A DNA stretch of 64,000 nt from Panacagrimonas sp052387695 (GCA_052387695.1 JBQTIX010000059.1:1-64000), one strand, 5' to 3'. Counted from the first letter of the stretch, positions 8,502 to 17,347 are shown. The notes: generated by a model from the letters alone, not told the origin. Translations and numbers: made by a program.

Positions 8502-9341
8502 ATGCGCGCTCACGCTTTCTTGTTCCTGATCCCGGTCGCAGGCCTGCTCGTATCTGCCTGCGCGCCTCCTCTGCCCGAGTCCGGATCGGCGGTTACAGCG
8601 GTCGAGACGCACCCACCTGGCGAACCCACCGAGACCGCGGCCTTGCCTGTCGCCGTCGATCCGGGCGACCTGGACGCGGTCAAGCGCGCCGTCGCCGAGC
8701 ACCTGCCAGGGGTCAAGGTCGATGCCATCCGTGCCACGCCCCTGCCGGGGGTGTACGAACTGCAGGCGGGCATGAACTTCGGCTACGTCTCCGGCGACGG
8801 CCGCTACCTGATCGAGGGCGATCTCAACGATCTCACCACCGGCGCAAAGCTCACCGAGGATCGTCGCCGCGGAGCACGCATGGCCCTGATGTCCGGCGTG
8901 CCGGACGATCAGACCATCGAGTTCTTGCCGGAGAACAAGCCCGCCAAATACACCGTCACCGTGTTCACCGATGTGGATTGCGGCTACTGCCGCAAGCTGC
9001 ATCAGGAGATGGCGGGATACAACAAGGCGGGAATCGCCGTGCGCTACGTGTTCTTCCCGCGCTCGGGTCCGGACACCGAGTCGTTCCACACCGCGGAGAA
9101 AGTCTGGTGTTCTGCGGATCAGCGCGGGGCGATGACCATTGCCAAGCAGGGCGGCAAGCTGGAGGGCAAGACCACCTGTGACAATCCGGTGATGAGCCAC
9201 TACCAGCTCGCGGGGCAACTCGGCATCCGCGGCACCCCGGCGATCATCCTGCCCGACGGCGAAATGATTCCCGGCTACCAGCCGCCGGCGGCGCTGGAGC
9301 AGATTCTGGCGTCGCACAAGGCAACGCCCCCCGCCGGTTGA
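8502..9341 (+). CDS. DsbC-like thiol:disulfide isomerase, predicted lipoprotein
   Basis: This predicted periplasmic disulfide isomerase/reductase has 279 aa from the ATG at 8502. That start gives a clean lipoprotein signal (MRAHAFLFLIPVAGLLVSAC, lipobox VSAC with Cys20); an upstream extension to 8424 is open but would bury it. A DsbC-type N-terminal dimerisation domain (about 60-135: PGVYELQAG, YLIEGDL) is followed by a thioredoxin-fold domain with active site C160-G-Y-C163 and a cis-Pro loop (GTPAI). A second Cys pair (C-SADQ and C-DNP) is also present. TACAAT at 8463-8468 is a possible -10 without a clear -35. It overlaps the next gene by one base. Confidence 0.9.
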   Translation: MRAHAFLFLIPVAGLLVSACAPPLPESGSAVTAVETHPPGEPTETAALPVAVDPGDLDAVKRAVAEHLPGVKVDAIRATPLPGVYELQAGMNFGYVSGDGRYLIEGDLNDLTTGAKLTEDRRRGARMALMSGVPDDQTIEFLPENKPAKYTVTVFTDVDCGYCRKLHQEMAGYNKAGIAVRYVFFPRSGPDTESFHTAEKVWCSADQRGAMTIAKQGGKLEGKTTCDNPVMSHYQLAGQLGIRGTPAIILPDGEMIPGYQPPAALEQILASHKATPPAG

Positions 9342-10138
9342 TGAGGCCCCGCGCGGCGGCTCGTGTCGTCGCGTTCCTGCTCGCAGCATCCATCATGGTT
9401 GCCCCTGCTCAGGCGGCAGATGATGCTGTAACGGGTGATTCCACGGACTCTCCGGCGGACGCGGAACTGGAGTCGGTGCGCGAACGACTCGGCCATCTCC
9501 TGCCGGAAGTCCAGAGACGCGATGTGCGACGCGCGCCGGCGCCCGGTCTCTTCGAGGTTCAGCGCGGCGCCGCGTTCGGCTACGTGACGCCGGACGGTCG
9601 CTACCTGATCCGCGGGGATTTGATCGACCTGCTGAGCGGCGAGGTGCTTACCGAGGCGCGGCGCAGGCTTGCGCGACTGGAGACGGTCAGGAAGCTGGGC
9701 GAGCGGGCCATCGTGTTCGCGCCGCCGTCCGAACTCATCCGTCAGACGGTCCACGTGTTCTCCGACGTGGACTGCAATTACTGCCGTCAGTTGCATCGCG
9801 AGATGCCGCGGATCAATGCGCAGGGAATCGCGGTGCGCTATCTGTTCTACCCGCGCTTCGGCGCCAGGTCCGAGGCGTACAAGCACGCGCAGAGCGTCTA
9901 TTGCGCGCCCGACCCGCGGCTTGCGATGCAGCAATTCCTCAGCGGTGGCGTCGTCAAGGCTGCGAAATCGGACTGCGACAACCCGATCGCCGAGCAATAC
10001 GCTGCCGCGGTTGCAATGGGCATCAAGGGCACGCCAATGACGATCCTGCCGGACGGCAGCACGCTTTACGGCTACGTCACCGCCCAGGGGTTGGCCGAAA
10101 TGCTCAGGCTCGGGGACCCCGAAAAATCTGAGCCTTGA
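9341..10138 (+). CDS. DsbC-like thiol:disulfide isomerase, second tandem paralogue
   Basis: This 265-aa paralogue of the preceding gene begins with the ATG of a TGATG junction. It has a cleavable signal peptide (cleavage after PAQA) instead of a lipobox. The dimerisation domain is followed by a thioredoxin domain with active site C145-N-Y-C148 and GTPMTI cis-Pro loop. The secondary Cys pair (YCAPD and SDCDNP) is kept. The two proteins differ in anchoring and in the dipeptide between the catalytic cysteines (GY versus NY), a position that tunes redox potential in this family. They are probably co-transcribed and may have split roles. Confidence 0.88.
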   Translation: MRPRAAARVVAFLLAASIMVAPAQAADDAVTGDSTDSPADAELESVRERLGHLLPEVQRRDVRRAPAPGLFEVQRGAAFGYVTPDGRYLIRGDLIDLLSGEVLTEARRRLARLETVRKLGERAIVFAPPSELIRQTVHVFSDVDCNYCRQLHREMPRINAQGIAVRYLFYPRFGARSEAYKHAQSVYCAPDPRLAMQQFLSGGVVKAAKSDCDNPIAEQYAAAVAMGIKGTPMTILPDGSTLYGYVTAQGLAEMLRLGDPEKSEP

Positions 10139-10195
10139 GGTCGGGAGAGTCTTCGGCGCTCCGGTGCTCGAAAGGCGACGGTCGAGCGCGTCCGT

Positions 10196-10831
10196 CTACC
10201 GGAGTTTGTTCACCAGCGCGGCGATCTCCGCCCGACGGCCCGCGTCCGCATCCTCACGGCCCGGCCTCGGCGGCGCATGCAGTGCCTTATCCAGGTGCTT
10301 GCGCGCACCGGCCTCGTCATCCTGCGCGAGCAGCAGCTCACCGTAGAAATAGTTGGGATCGATACCGTCCGGGTTGATCGCGAGCGCCTGCTCCAGGTAG
10401 ATCCGCGCCTTCTTCTTGTCGCCGAACGCGAGCGGCCAACCCGGAGACTTCGCGTAGAGACTGCCGAGCGAGGTGTAGATCGAGCCGTCGAGCACCGATG
10501 GGTCGATCTTCTCAGCCGTCTCCAGTAGCGTGCGCGCCTGCTTGATCATGCCGAGCGCGCCGAGGCCGCCGGCGAACTTCGCGTGCGAGGACAGGATGAT
10601 CGCCTGCCACACCAGCGGCTCGGCGCGACCGGCGTTGCGCTTCACCGCTTCTGCCGCGCTGGTGTCGAGCCGGGTGAACTCCGCGTCCTTCTGCTTTTCC
10701 GGCACGCTGTAATACGCACGCGCCCAGCCGTGCTGGAGCGCGATGACATCGTCGGAGAGCACATCGGCGCGGGCGAACGAGGTGACACCCAACGCCGCCG
10801 CGAACACCACGACGCGAAATGACTTGAACAT
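10196..10831 (-). CDS. Secreted TPR-like repeat protein of unknown function
   Basis: This 211-aa protein starts at an ATG preceded by AGGAG seven bases upstream. It has a signal peptide (MFKSFRVVVFAAALGVTSFARA). The rest is alpha-helical with tetratricopeptide-like units (LEQALAINPDGIDPNYFYGELLLAQDDEAGARKHL is a clear one, about residues 140-175). It follows the SDR gene by only 23 bases on the same strand and is probably the last gene of that operon. No enzymatic motif is visible; a periplasmic scaffold or accessory role for the pathway is an inference. Confidence 0.75.
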   Translation of the reverse strand: MFKSFRVVVFAAALGVTSFARADVLSDDVIALQHGWARAYYSVPEKQKDAEFTRLDTSAAEAVKRNAGRAEPLVWQAIILSSHAKFAGGLGALGMIKQARTLLETAEKIDPSVLDGSIYTSLGSLYAKSPGWPLAFGDKKKARIYLEQALAINPDGIDPNYFYGELLLAQDDEAGARKHLDKALHAPPRPGREDADAGRRAEIAALVNKLR

Positions 10832-10854
10832 GAAAGGCTCCTGATTGGATTTGT

Positions 10855-11661
10855 CTAGGCGAGCGACTGCAGCGCGTAGGGCTGCATCTGCCGCCCCTGC
10901 TTGATGAGTGCGCCGTCGACCAGTCGCGGGAACAGCGCGTTGAGGCGCACGAAGAATTTTTCCGGCCAGCCGAGGTAACGCTCTTGCAGGTTGTGCTCGA
11001 TGGCCAGCACGAGTTGATCGGCCACCCATTCCGGCGTGTCCTGGTTCATCTTCACCGCCGCCGCCATCTGCTCCACCGCGCCCGCGTTGAGCGCGGTGCG
11101 CGTGTAGCGCGGCGCGAAATACAGCACGTCCACGCCGGAGCCGGCCAGCTCGCGGCGCAATGCCTCGGAGAACCCACGCAGCGCGAACTTGGTCGCCGAG
11201 TACGTGGCGAAGCAGGGAAAACCGATGGAACCGAAGATCGACCCGACGTTGACGATCAGCCCCCTCTTGCGCACACGCATGTGCGGCAACGCGGCCTGGA
11301 TCAGGTTCATCGGCACCAGCACGTTCGTGCGCCACAGCGACTCCAGCCGCTCCGGCGGCGTGGTCTCGAAGCTGCCGAAGTGCGAGCTGCCGGCGCAGTT
11401 CACGACGATATCGAGCAGCGGATCGAGCGTGCGCGCGCGATCCACGAGGCGCTGCGCCGCGCCCGGCGCGAGCAGGTCCACGGCGAGCACATCGGCATGC
11501 CCGCCGGCGATCTGGATCTCGGTGGCGAGTTCATCGAGCCTGGTCTGGTCGCGCCCGGAGAGCACGAGCCAGGCCTTGCGCTTGGCGAATGCGAGCGCGA
11601 CGGCGCGGCCGATGCCGCCGCTCGCGCCGGTGAGAATTACGCGGCGACCGTCGAGTTGCAT
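10855..11661 (-). CDS. Short-chain dehydrogenase/reductase (SDR)
   Basis: A classical SDR of 268 aa. The NAD(P)-binding TGASGGIGRA motif lies at about 10-20, NCAG at about 90, and the catalytic Ser with YxxxK appears in GSIFGSIGFPCFATYSATKFA. The ATG at 11661 lies 25 bases inside the upstream oxidase gene, so translation is probably coupled. In context it would reduce or oxidise a carbonyl/hydroxyl on a fatty-acid-derived intermediate made by the ligase and oxidase of the same operon; this is inference. The C-terminal region is typical of SDRs that act on acyl or long-chain substrates. Confidence 0.88.
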   Translation of the reverse strand: MQLDGRRVILTGASGGIGRAVALAFAKRKAWLVLSGRDQTRLDELATEIQIAGGHADVLAVDLLAPGAAQRLVDRARTLDPLLDIVVNCAGSSHFGSFETTPPERLESLWRTNVLVPMNLIQAALPHMRVRKRGLIVNVGSIFGSIGFPCFATYSATKFALRGFSEALRRELAGSGVDVLYFAPRYTRTALNAGAVEQMAAAVKMNQDTPEWVADQLVLAIEHNLQERYLGWPEKFFVRLNALFPRLVDGALIKQGRQMQPYALQSLA

Positions 11662-12317
11662 GCGCGATGCTCCTGGTAGAGGTGATGAAAGATGTCGCCG
11701 TACAGACGGTAGAAACGCTTCGAGGCATGAATCACCGCGTCGCGATCGGCGGGCTTGCCGAGGCGATCGACCAGATCGCGGAAGAAATCGACGTGTTCCA
11801 GATCGAGCGAGCCGTGACTGACCAGATAGCTGAAGGCCTTCGGCGGCAACTTCAGTGCGGTGGCGATGCGCTCGGCTGCGTTCGTCGCCAGCGCGGTGCT
11901 GGTGCCTTCGAGCACATGCACCATGCCGAAGAAGCCGACCGGGTTGCCGCGATGCACGGTGTCGTAGGCGTAGGCCACCATCAGCTCGGTCGGAAACGCG
12001 GGGCGGCTGGCGCGCGCCGCGTCCGCATCGCCGCCGCTGGTGCGGATGTCGTTGAGCACCCACTCGTGGTGGCCGTACTCCTCCTCGATGTAGTGCGTGA
12101 TCTTTTCGCGCAGCCACTCGTACTCGTCGGTGAGGCGCGCGCCGCAGGCCATCATCAGCGGCACGGTGTGCTTGACGTGGTGGTAGGCCTGCGTGAGGAA
12201 GCCGACGTACAGCGGAATGCTCACGCGGCCGGCCAGCGCATCGGCGAACAGCGGCTGCGCGAGCAGCGCGGCGCGTTCGCCCGCCGTGGCCTGTTCCAGT
12301 TGCTGGTGAAACTTCAT
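11637..12317 (-). CDS. Iron-containing redox enzyme, heme-oxygenase-like (TenA/UndA-like) diiron-type oxidase
   Basis: This 226-aa all-helical protein belongs to the heme-oxygenase-like/TenA fold group annotated as 'iron-containing redox enzyme'. Candidate metal ligands are visible: H46/H47/H50 (AYHHVKH), E79-E80 with H83/H84 (EEEYGHHE), E137 (HVLEGTS), H168 and D172/H175 (SHGSLDLEHVDFF). This spacing fits heme-oxygenase-like diiron oxidases such as UndA, which act on fatty acids, better than a thiamin-salvaging TenA. Its ATG overlaps the ligase TGA (ATGA), and it overlaps the SDR by 25 bases. The actual reaction is unknown. Confidence 0.8.
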   Translation of the reverse strand: MKFHQQLEQATAGERAALLAQPLFADALAGRVSIPLYVGFLTQAYHHVKHTVPLMMACGARLTDEYEWLREKITHYIEEEYGHHEWVLNDIRTSGGDADAARASRPAFPTELMVAYAYDTVHRGNPVGFFGMVHVLEGTSTALATNAAERIATALKLPPKAFSYLVSHGSLDLEHVDFFRDLVDRLGKPADRDAVIHASKRFYRLYGDIFHHLYQEHRACNSTVAA

Positions 12318-13819
12318 ACGGTTTGAACCTCGTTGTAGAAAGCATCGAGTCGCGCGCCGTAGGCAGCGAGAATCGGGGCGCGACGCAGGCGGCCGTTCGC
12401 GGTGAGTTGATCGTTGGTGGGCGTGAACGGCGCATCTGCACGCAGCCAGCGACTCACGCGCGCGTAGTCCGGAAGCTGCGCATTGACCGCCTGGATCGCA
12501 GCCTCCACCTCGGCCTCGCTGCCGCGCGGCAGGATGACGGCCGTGTTGAATGGCCGCGCCTCGCCGAACACTGCGGCCTGCGCGATGGCCGGCATCAGGC
12601 ACAGCTCACGCTCCACCCACTCCGGCGCGACGTTGCGGCCGTACGCGGTGACGAACATGTTTTTCTTGCGGCCGGTCAGGTGCAGGAAGCCGTCGGCATC
12701 GAGATGACCGATATCGCCGGTGGCGACCGGCGCATCGTGCGCACGCGGCGCATCGCCGACATAGCCTGCGAAGGCGTTTCCTGCGACCAGGATTTCGCCA
12801 TCCGCCGCGAACCGCAGCTGGAGATGCGGCAGCGGCTTGCCGACGCTGCCCACTTTTCGCGCACTCGGCCGGTTGAGCGCGACGACCGAAGCGCACTCCG
12901 ACAGACCATAGCCCTCATACACCGGCAGGCCGACCGCCGCTGCGCGTTCGAGCAGGCGCGGCGCCATCGGCGCTCCGCCGACCGCGACGAAGCGCAGCGC
13001 CGTGGGTTTGGGCGCGCCCGATTCGAGCGCAACGACCAGCGCATGCAGGATCTGCGGCACGAGGATGGCGCTGGTGGCGCGCGCGTCGCGCAGCGCGGCG
13101 ATAAGGCGCATCACGTCAAGCTGGCTCGCGCCCCGCAGGCCCACGTCGGCCAGGCTCCACAGGCAGGCCGTCGCGCCCATCAGCAGCGGCGCGTACAGGC
13201 CGCCGATGTTTTCCAACAGGGTCGGCAGCGGCAGCACGCAGAGATGCTGGTCGCCCGGCGCCGCCTCGCTGGCCACGCACAGCGACTCCGCGACTCTCGC
13301 CATGTCGGTGACACGCAGGCACACGCCCCTGGGTTCGCCGGTGGTGCCGGAGGTGTAGGTGATCTTCTGCGTGCCGGGCGGTAGCGTGTCTGCGGCCTCG
13401 CGGTCGATGTCGAGCCGCAGCAGCGCGAGCGCATCGACTCCGGCGGGAAGGGTCGCCAGCATTCTGCGCTGCGCGACGCGCAGGGCCTGCGGAAGTGGCA
13501 GGCGCGGATCGACCAGCAGCGTATCGACTCTCGCATCGCGCAGCGCGTGCTGCATCTGCTGCAAGGAAAAGAACGACGGCAGCGGCACCATGCGCAGACC
13601 CGCCGCCATCGCGGCGAGATCGGTGAGCGCCCAGGACAGGCCGTTGTCGGCGAGCAACGCGACGGTACGCGCACCGCTTGCGACGAGTTCTGCGGCGAGA
13701 CGATTCACGACATCGAGCAGCTCGTGATAGCTCAGGTTTGTGCTGCGGGAGACGAACGCGGCCGTGTTCGGCGTCCGCCGCGCATGGCGGGAGAGCGCGG
13801 TGTGAAGGAAGGTGCTCAT
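12314..13819 (-). CDS. AMP-binding (acyl-CoA synthetase-like) adenylate-forming enzyme
   Basis: This 501-aa ANL-superfamily enzyme starts at MSTFLH (13819), eight bases after the hemolysin-family gene. Motifs are TYTSGTTGEPRG (about 154-165), GYGLSEC, TGDIGHLD and the hinge GRKKNMFVTAYGRN. It should activate a carboxylic acid, probably a fatty acid, as its adenylate. The C-terminal A10 motif, normally GK-x-R with the catalytic lysine, reads GRLRR (Arg about 477), so the usual lysine is replaced. Whether it completes CoA ligation is uncertain. It overlaps the downstream oxidase start by four bases. Confidence 0.87.
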   Translation of the reverse strand: MSTFLHTALSRHARRTPNTAAFVSRSTNLSYHELLDVVNRLAAELVASGARTVALLADNGLSWALTDLAAMAAGLRMVPLPSFFSLQQMQHALRDARVDTLLVDPRLPLPQALRVAQRRMLATLPAGVDALALLRLDIDREAADTLPPGTQKITYTSGTTGEPRGVCLRVTDMARVAESLCVASEAAPGDQHLCVLPLPTLLENIGGLYAPLLMGATACLWSLADVGLRGASQLDVMRLIAALRDARATSAILVPQILHALVVALESGAPKPTALRFVAVGGAPMAPRLLERAAAVGLPVYEGYGLSECASVVALNRPSARKVGSVGKPLPHLQLRFAADGEILVAGNAFAGYVGDAPRAHDAPVATGDIGHLDADGFLHLTGRKKNMFVTAYGRNVAPEWVERELCLMPAIAQAAVFGEARPFNTAVILPRGSEAEVEAAIQAVNAQLPDYARVSRWLRADAPFTPTNDQLTANGRLRRAPILAAYGARLDAFYNEVQTV

Positions 13820-13826
13820 CGCAAAC

Positions 13827-14534
13827 TCAGGGCGCACCGACTCGCGCCACGGCTTCGAAGCGTGCAAGCAGGCAAGCGGGCTCTCCCTCCATCGCGCGCA
13901 GCAGGCGATGGCCTTCCGCAACATCGCCGAGCATCACCGATGGCGAGTGTGCGTAGTAGCTCCCCCAGCGACGACGCTCCTCGATCGGCAGGCGTTTGGC
14001 ATCGGCTTGCGCGACCATGCGCAACGGCAGTCCGAGGCGCGAGAAACCCTTGCACAGCCGCGCCGAACCGGTGAACGCCACGTAACGGTAGCCCTCGTCA
14101 CGCAGGTGATATGTCAGCGCCGGAATGAGATTCCGCAGTGCATCGGGCGAGGCACCGGCGAGATTGCCGATCTCGGCAATTTCGTTCCGCAGCGCCGGCC
14201 GGCCGAAGCGCGCGGTGACCAGATGTTCGATGGGGCTGTCGAGGTAGCGCTCCAGAAACAGGCCACCAGCATCCGCGCCGCGCAGGCCGAAGGCAGCCAC
14301 CAGTTCACGTCGCAGGTGGTACAGACCGAACAGGCGCGGCATGAAACAGTAGAGCTGCGCGCCATGGACCTCGGCGTAGCGCTGCGCGATGAAGGCTTCG
14401 AACTGCGGGCGGCTGCGGGCGTCGGCCTCGACGATAGTGCCGCGTCGATGGGACGGAACTCCCTCGCCGTGCGGCGTCGAGTTCACTTCCACAGCTACGG
14501 ACTCGAACGCGAGGGGGGAATCGGGGGAAAACAT
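13827..14534 (-). CDS. Thermostable hemolysin family protein
   Basis: This protein (235 aa from the ATG at 14534) resembles the thermostable hemolysin (Vibrio delta-VPH) family, with YRYVAFTGSARLCKGFSRLGL and IAEIGNLA as recognisable blocks. The family's biochemical role is poorly defined, and despite the name haemolysis should not be assumed. I chose 14534 because the candidate promoter at 14593-14622 would start transcription near 14587, below the alternative start at 14612. It is the first gene of the ligase/oxidase/SDR operon, with seven bases between its stop and the ligase ATG. Fold relatives include acyltransferase-like proteins, which would suit a fatty-acyl pathway; this is inference. 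Confidence 0.8.
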   Translation of the reverse strand: MFSPDSPLAFESVAVEVNSTPHGEGVPSHRRGTIVEADARSRPQFEAFIAQRYAEVHGAQLYCFMPRLFGLYHLRRELVAAFGLRGADAGGLFLERYLDSPIEHLVTARFGRPALRNEIAEIGNLAGASPDALRNLIPALTYHLRDEGYRYVAFTGSARLCKGFSRLGLPLRMVAQADAKRLPIEERRRWGSYYAHSPSVMLGDVAEGHRLLRAMEGEPACLLARFEAVARVGAP

Positions 14535-14592
14535 ACGGGGCGGGATATCGAGAAGTCTGCTCTCGACATGGCAAGCCTCGGTCCAGTGCGGC

Positions 14593-14622
14593 GATACACT
14601 CAAACTCCACAACCCTTGTCAA
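14593..14622 (-). promoter_or_regulatory. Candidate sigma70 promoter of the hemolysin-family operon
   Basis: On the minus strand a perfect TTGACA (-35, 14617-14622) is followed after 18 bases by TGTATC (weak -10, 14593-14598). The expected transcript start near 14587 lies about 50 bases upstream of the chosen ATG at 14534. Confidence 0.42.
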
Positions 14623-14876
14623 TTAGATCATAGAGTTAGGCCCATATCTGCGTCACCCGGATCGGTCGGAAGAGGCTGCAAATCTCATCCGGCGTGCAAA
14701 CTTCGTCGACAAAATTTGCAGGGCGACGTGCCTTGGGAACTGTTGTCGATCATTCCGACCCGATGAAGTTTGCTGCCAGAGCGATGAAGGACGAAAACCG
14801 ATTGGCGCCCGCGTCGTATCGCGATAGGGCCGAATTGTTCGATGCGGCGGAAGCGGTGCTATCGAGAAGCATCGCA
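14623..14876. other. Intergenic region with small inverted repeats
   Basis: No gene is visible. CTGCAAAT (14676-14683) pairs with ATTTGCAG (14714-14721). GCAAACTTCGTCG (14696-14708) pairs with CGATGAAGTTTGC (14761-14773) with one mismatch. The nested arms suggest a remnant palindromic element or operator; no function can be assigned. Confidence 0.4.
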
Positions 14877-17312
14877 TCACGCAGCCAGGGACCATCGATC
14901 GATCAGCGCGGGGATGCTGGCGGCCTCCACTGCGGGGCTATACAGCCATCCCTGCAATTCCTGGCAGCCGCGCTCGCGCAGGAAAGCGGCCTGCGCAGCG
15001 GTTTCCACACCCTCGGCCGTCACCTGCAACTGCATGCGTCCGGCGATGGCCAGAATGGTCTCCGCCAGCGCCGCGCTGTGACCGTCCGTGGGTAGTTCCC
15101 GGACGAAACTGCGGTCGATCTTGAGCCGGTCCAGCGGCAGGTTCTTGAGCGAGGACAGGCAGGAATAGCCAGTGCCGAAGTCGTCGATCGCCACGCTCAC
15201 GCCCAGTCGGCGGATCTGGTGCAGGGTGGCTATCGCAATCGATTCGGACTGCAGCGAACTTTCGGTGATCTCCACTTCAAGCTGGCTCGGATCGAGCCCG
15301 GACGCTGCAAGAGCCGCGTCGACGTCGGCGGCCAGCTTGCCATTGTCCATCTGCACCGCCGATGCGTTCACCGCCATCCGGATCGGTGGAAGCCCGGCGT
15401 CACGCCAGTGCTGCGCCTGTCGGCAAGCCTCGTGCAACACCCAGCGGCCGATGTCGATGATCAGCCCGCTCTCCTCGGCTGCGGGGATGATCTCGGCCGC
15501 GCCGAGCAGGCCCAGCTCCGGGTGCTGCCAGCGGATCAAGGCCTCGACGGCGCGGCAACGGCCGCTGGCGTCGTCGATCAGCGGCTGGTAATGCAGGCGC
15601 AGCTCGCGTGCGGACAGGGCACGGCGCAGGCGTTGGTCGCGCTCCATGTAGCGCGCCACCTTTGCGGTCATCAGCGGGTTGTAGAAAGCGTATGCGTTGC
15701 GGCCACGCGCCTTGGCCGCGTACATCGCGGTATCGGCGCATTGCATCATCTGCTCGGCGTCGCGGGCATCGTCAGGGAACAGGGCAATGCCGATGCTGGA
15801 ACTGACGTGAGCGGGCTGCCCGCCCACGCTGACAGGAAGCGCCAGTTCCAGGTGAAGTTTCTCGGCCACGGCGATGACTCTCGCGCTGTCGGGAACGTTC
15901 TCCAGAATCACCACGAACTCGTCGCCGCCCAGGCGTGCGACCGTGTCGTCGCAACGCAGGTTGGCCTGGAGGCGGACAGCGACTTCGCGCAGCACGAGGT
16001 CGCCGGCGGCGTGGCCGCGGGTATCGTTGATGCGCTTGAAATGATCGAGATCGATGAACAGCACGGCGACGCGGCAGTTGAGGCGTCGCGCGCGGTTGAT
16101 CGCGTGCGTGAGACGGTCCTGCATCAACATCCGGTTGGCGAGGCCGGTAAGGGGGTCGTAATGGGCCAGGCGGCGCAGCGATTCCTGCGCCGCACGCAGC
16201 TCGGTGAAGTCGGACAGGATGCCGACCAGTTGCGTGCCCTCGCGTGGCCCACCATGCACCGCGCTCAGGGACAGTCGCGCCGGGAACAGTTCACCATCGG
16301 GCCGCGCCGCACGCAGCTCGCCTTGCCAGCAACGGTCGCGTTCGAGCGTGCTCCACAGCTCGGCGTGCGCTTGTGCCGGCATCATGTCTGTCGTCAGGAA
16401 GGGCAGCTCACGGCCGGCCCCGGCGGACGAATCGATGCCGGTCATGAGCGTGAGAGCGGGGTTGGCGCTGAGCAGGCGCCTCCGGCCGTCGAGGACGAAC
16501 AACCCCTCGCGGGTCTCGTCGAACACGGTCGCGGCCTGGCGCAGGCGCGACTCCGAAGCGTGGCGTTCGGTGACGTCCTGGGCGACGCCGATCAGACGCG
16601 GCTCGGCGGTGGGGTTGGCCCGGAACACGCGCGCCACGATACGCACCCAGCGCAGCGACTGATCGGGGCGGATCTGGCGGAACTCGATGGAGCAGGGCAC
16701 CTCGCCGTGTGCCGCGCGATCCACGGACATCGCGGTCATCAGACGGTCGTCCTCGTGCACACAGGCAAGCAGGGCGTCCAGGCCGAGCACGCTGGAACCG
16801 CTGCCGTCGTCCAGCAGTTCAGCGGCCAGGCCGTAGGTACGCAGCTCGGAGCGTCCGGGAGCGAACTCCCAGCTTCCCATCGACGCGGACTCCAGCGCCA
16901 GGCGCCCGCGCTCCTCGCTCTCCGCCAGGGCCAGGTCGGCGGCACGGCGCTCCAGCGCCATCTGGAGGGTGGCGTGCAGCTCGCGCTCGGAAAAAGGCTT
17001 GAGCAGATAACCGTAAGGCTGGGTCGCGCGTGCCCGTTCGAGCGTGGAGTCCTCGGAATATGCGGTCAGGTAGATGACCCGCAGTTGCAGTTCCTCATTC
17101 AGGCGCGTGGCGGTTTCGATGCCGTCGATCGGGCCCTCGATATGGATGTCCATCAGCACCAGGTCGGGGCGCAACTCGCGTGCCTTGGCGATGGCTGCGA
17201 CGCCGGATGCAGCGCGCCCGACCACGTCGTAGCCCAGCTTGACCAGGCGCTGCTGCAAATTGAGGGCGACGATGCGCTCGTCCTCGACGATCAGGATTCG
17301 TTGCGGGTTCAT
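14877..17312 (-). CDS. Response regulator with REC-PAS-GGDEF-EAL architecture
   Basis: This 811-aa cyclic-di-GMP signalling protein starts at MNPQRILIVEDE. An upstream TTG at 17351 is possible but less likely, since a GGAG lies just before the chosen ATG. The receiver domain has its phospho-acceptor Asp at about 55 (LVLMDIH) and the conserved Lys (LLKPFS). A PAS/PAC region (about 130-370) precedes an intact diguanylate cyclase GGDEF motif (RLGGDEFVVIL) and an intact EAL phosphodiesterase domain (EALIRWQHP, DDFGTGYS). Both catalytic signatures look complete, so the net activity cannot be predicted. It lies 35 bases downstream of the sensor kinase gene and is its likely partner. Confidence 0.92.
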   Translation of the reverse strand: MNPQRILIVEDERIVALNLQQRLVKLGYDVVGRAASGVAAIAKARELRPDLVLMDIHIEGPIDGIETATRLNEELQLRVIYLTAYSEDSTLERARATQPYGYLLKPFSERELHATLQMALERRAADLALAESEERGRLALESASMGSWEFAPGRSELRTYGLAAELLDDGSGSSVLGLDALLACVHEDDRLMTAMSVDRAAHGEVPCSIEFRQIRPDQSLRWVRIVARVFRANPTAEPRLIGVAQDVTERHASESRLRQAATVFDETREGLFVLDGRRRLLSANPALTLMTGIDSSAGAGRELPFLTTDMMPAQAHAELWSTLERDRCWQGELRAARPDGELFPARLSLSAVHGGPREGTQLVGILSDFTELRAAQESLRRLAHYDPLTGLANRMLMQDRLTHAINRARRLNCRVAVLFIDLDHFKRINDTRGHAAGDLVLREVAVRLQANLRCDDTVARLGGDEFVVILENVPDSARVIAVAEKLHLELALPVSVGGQPAHVSSSIGIALFPDDARDAEQMMQCADTAMYAAKARGRNAYAFYNPLMTAKVARYMERDQRLRRALSARELRLHYQPLIDDASGRCRAVEALIRWQHPELGLLGAAEIIPAAEESGLIIDIGRWVLHEACRQAQHWRDAGLPPIRMAVNASAVQMDNGKLAADVDAALAASGLDPSQLEVEITESSLQSESIAIATLHQIRRLGVSVAIDDFGTGYSCLSSLKNLPLDRLKIDRSFVRELPTDGHSAALAETILAIAGRMQLQVTAEGVETAAQAAFLRERGCQELQGWLYSPAVEAASIPALIDRWSLAA

Positions 17313-17347
17313 CTGGGACTCCGGGTTCGGCCTGCGCGATTGCGCGT

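Noticed and set aside
14535..14612. Longer start for the thermostable hemolysin-family protein
   Set aside because: It would lie upstream of the predicted transcript start of the TTGACA promoter candidate and adds no family sequence.
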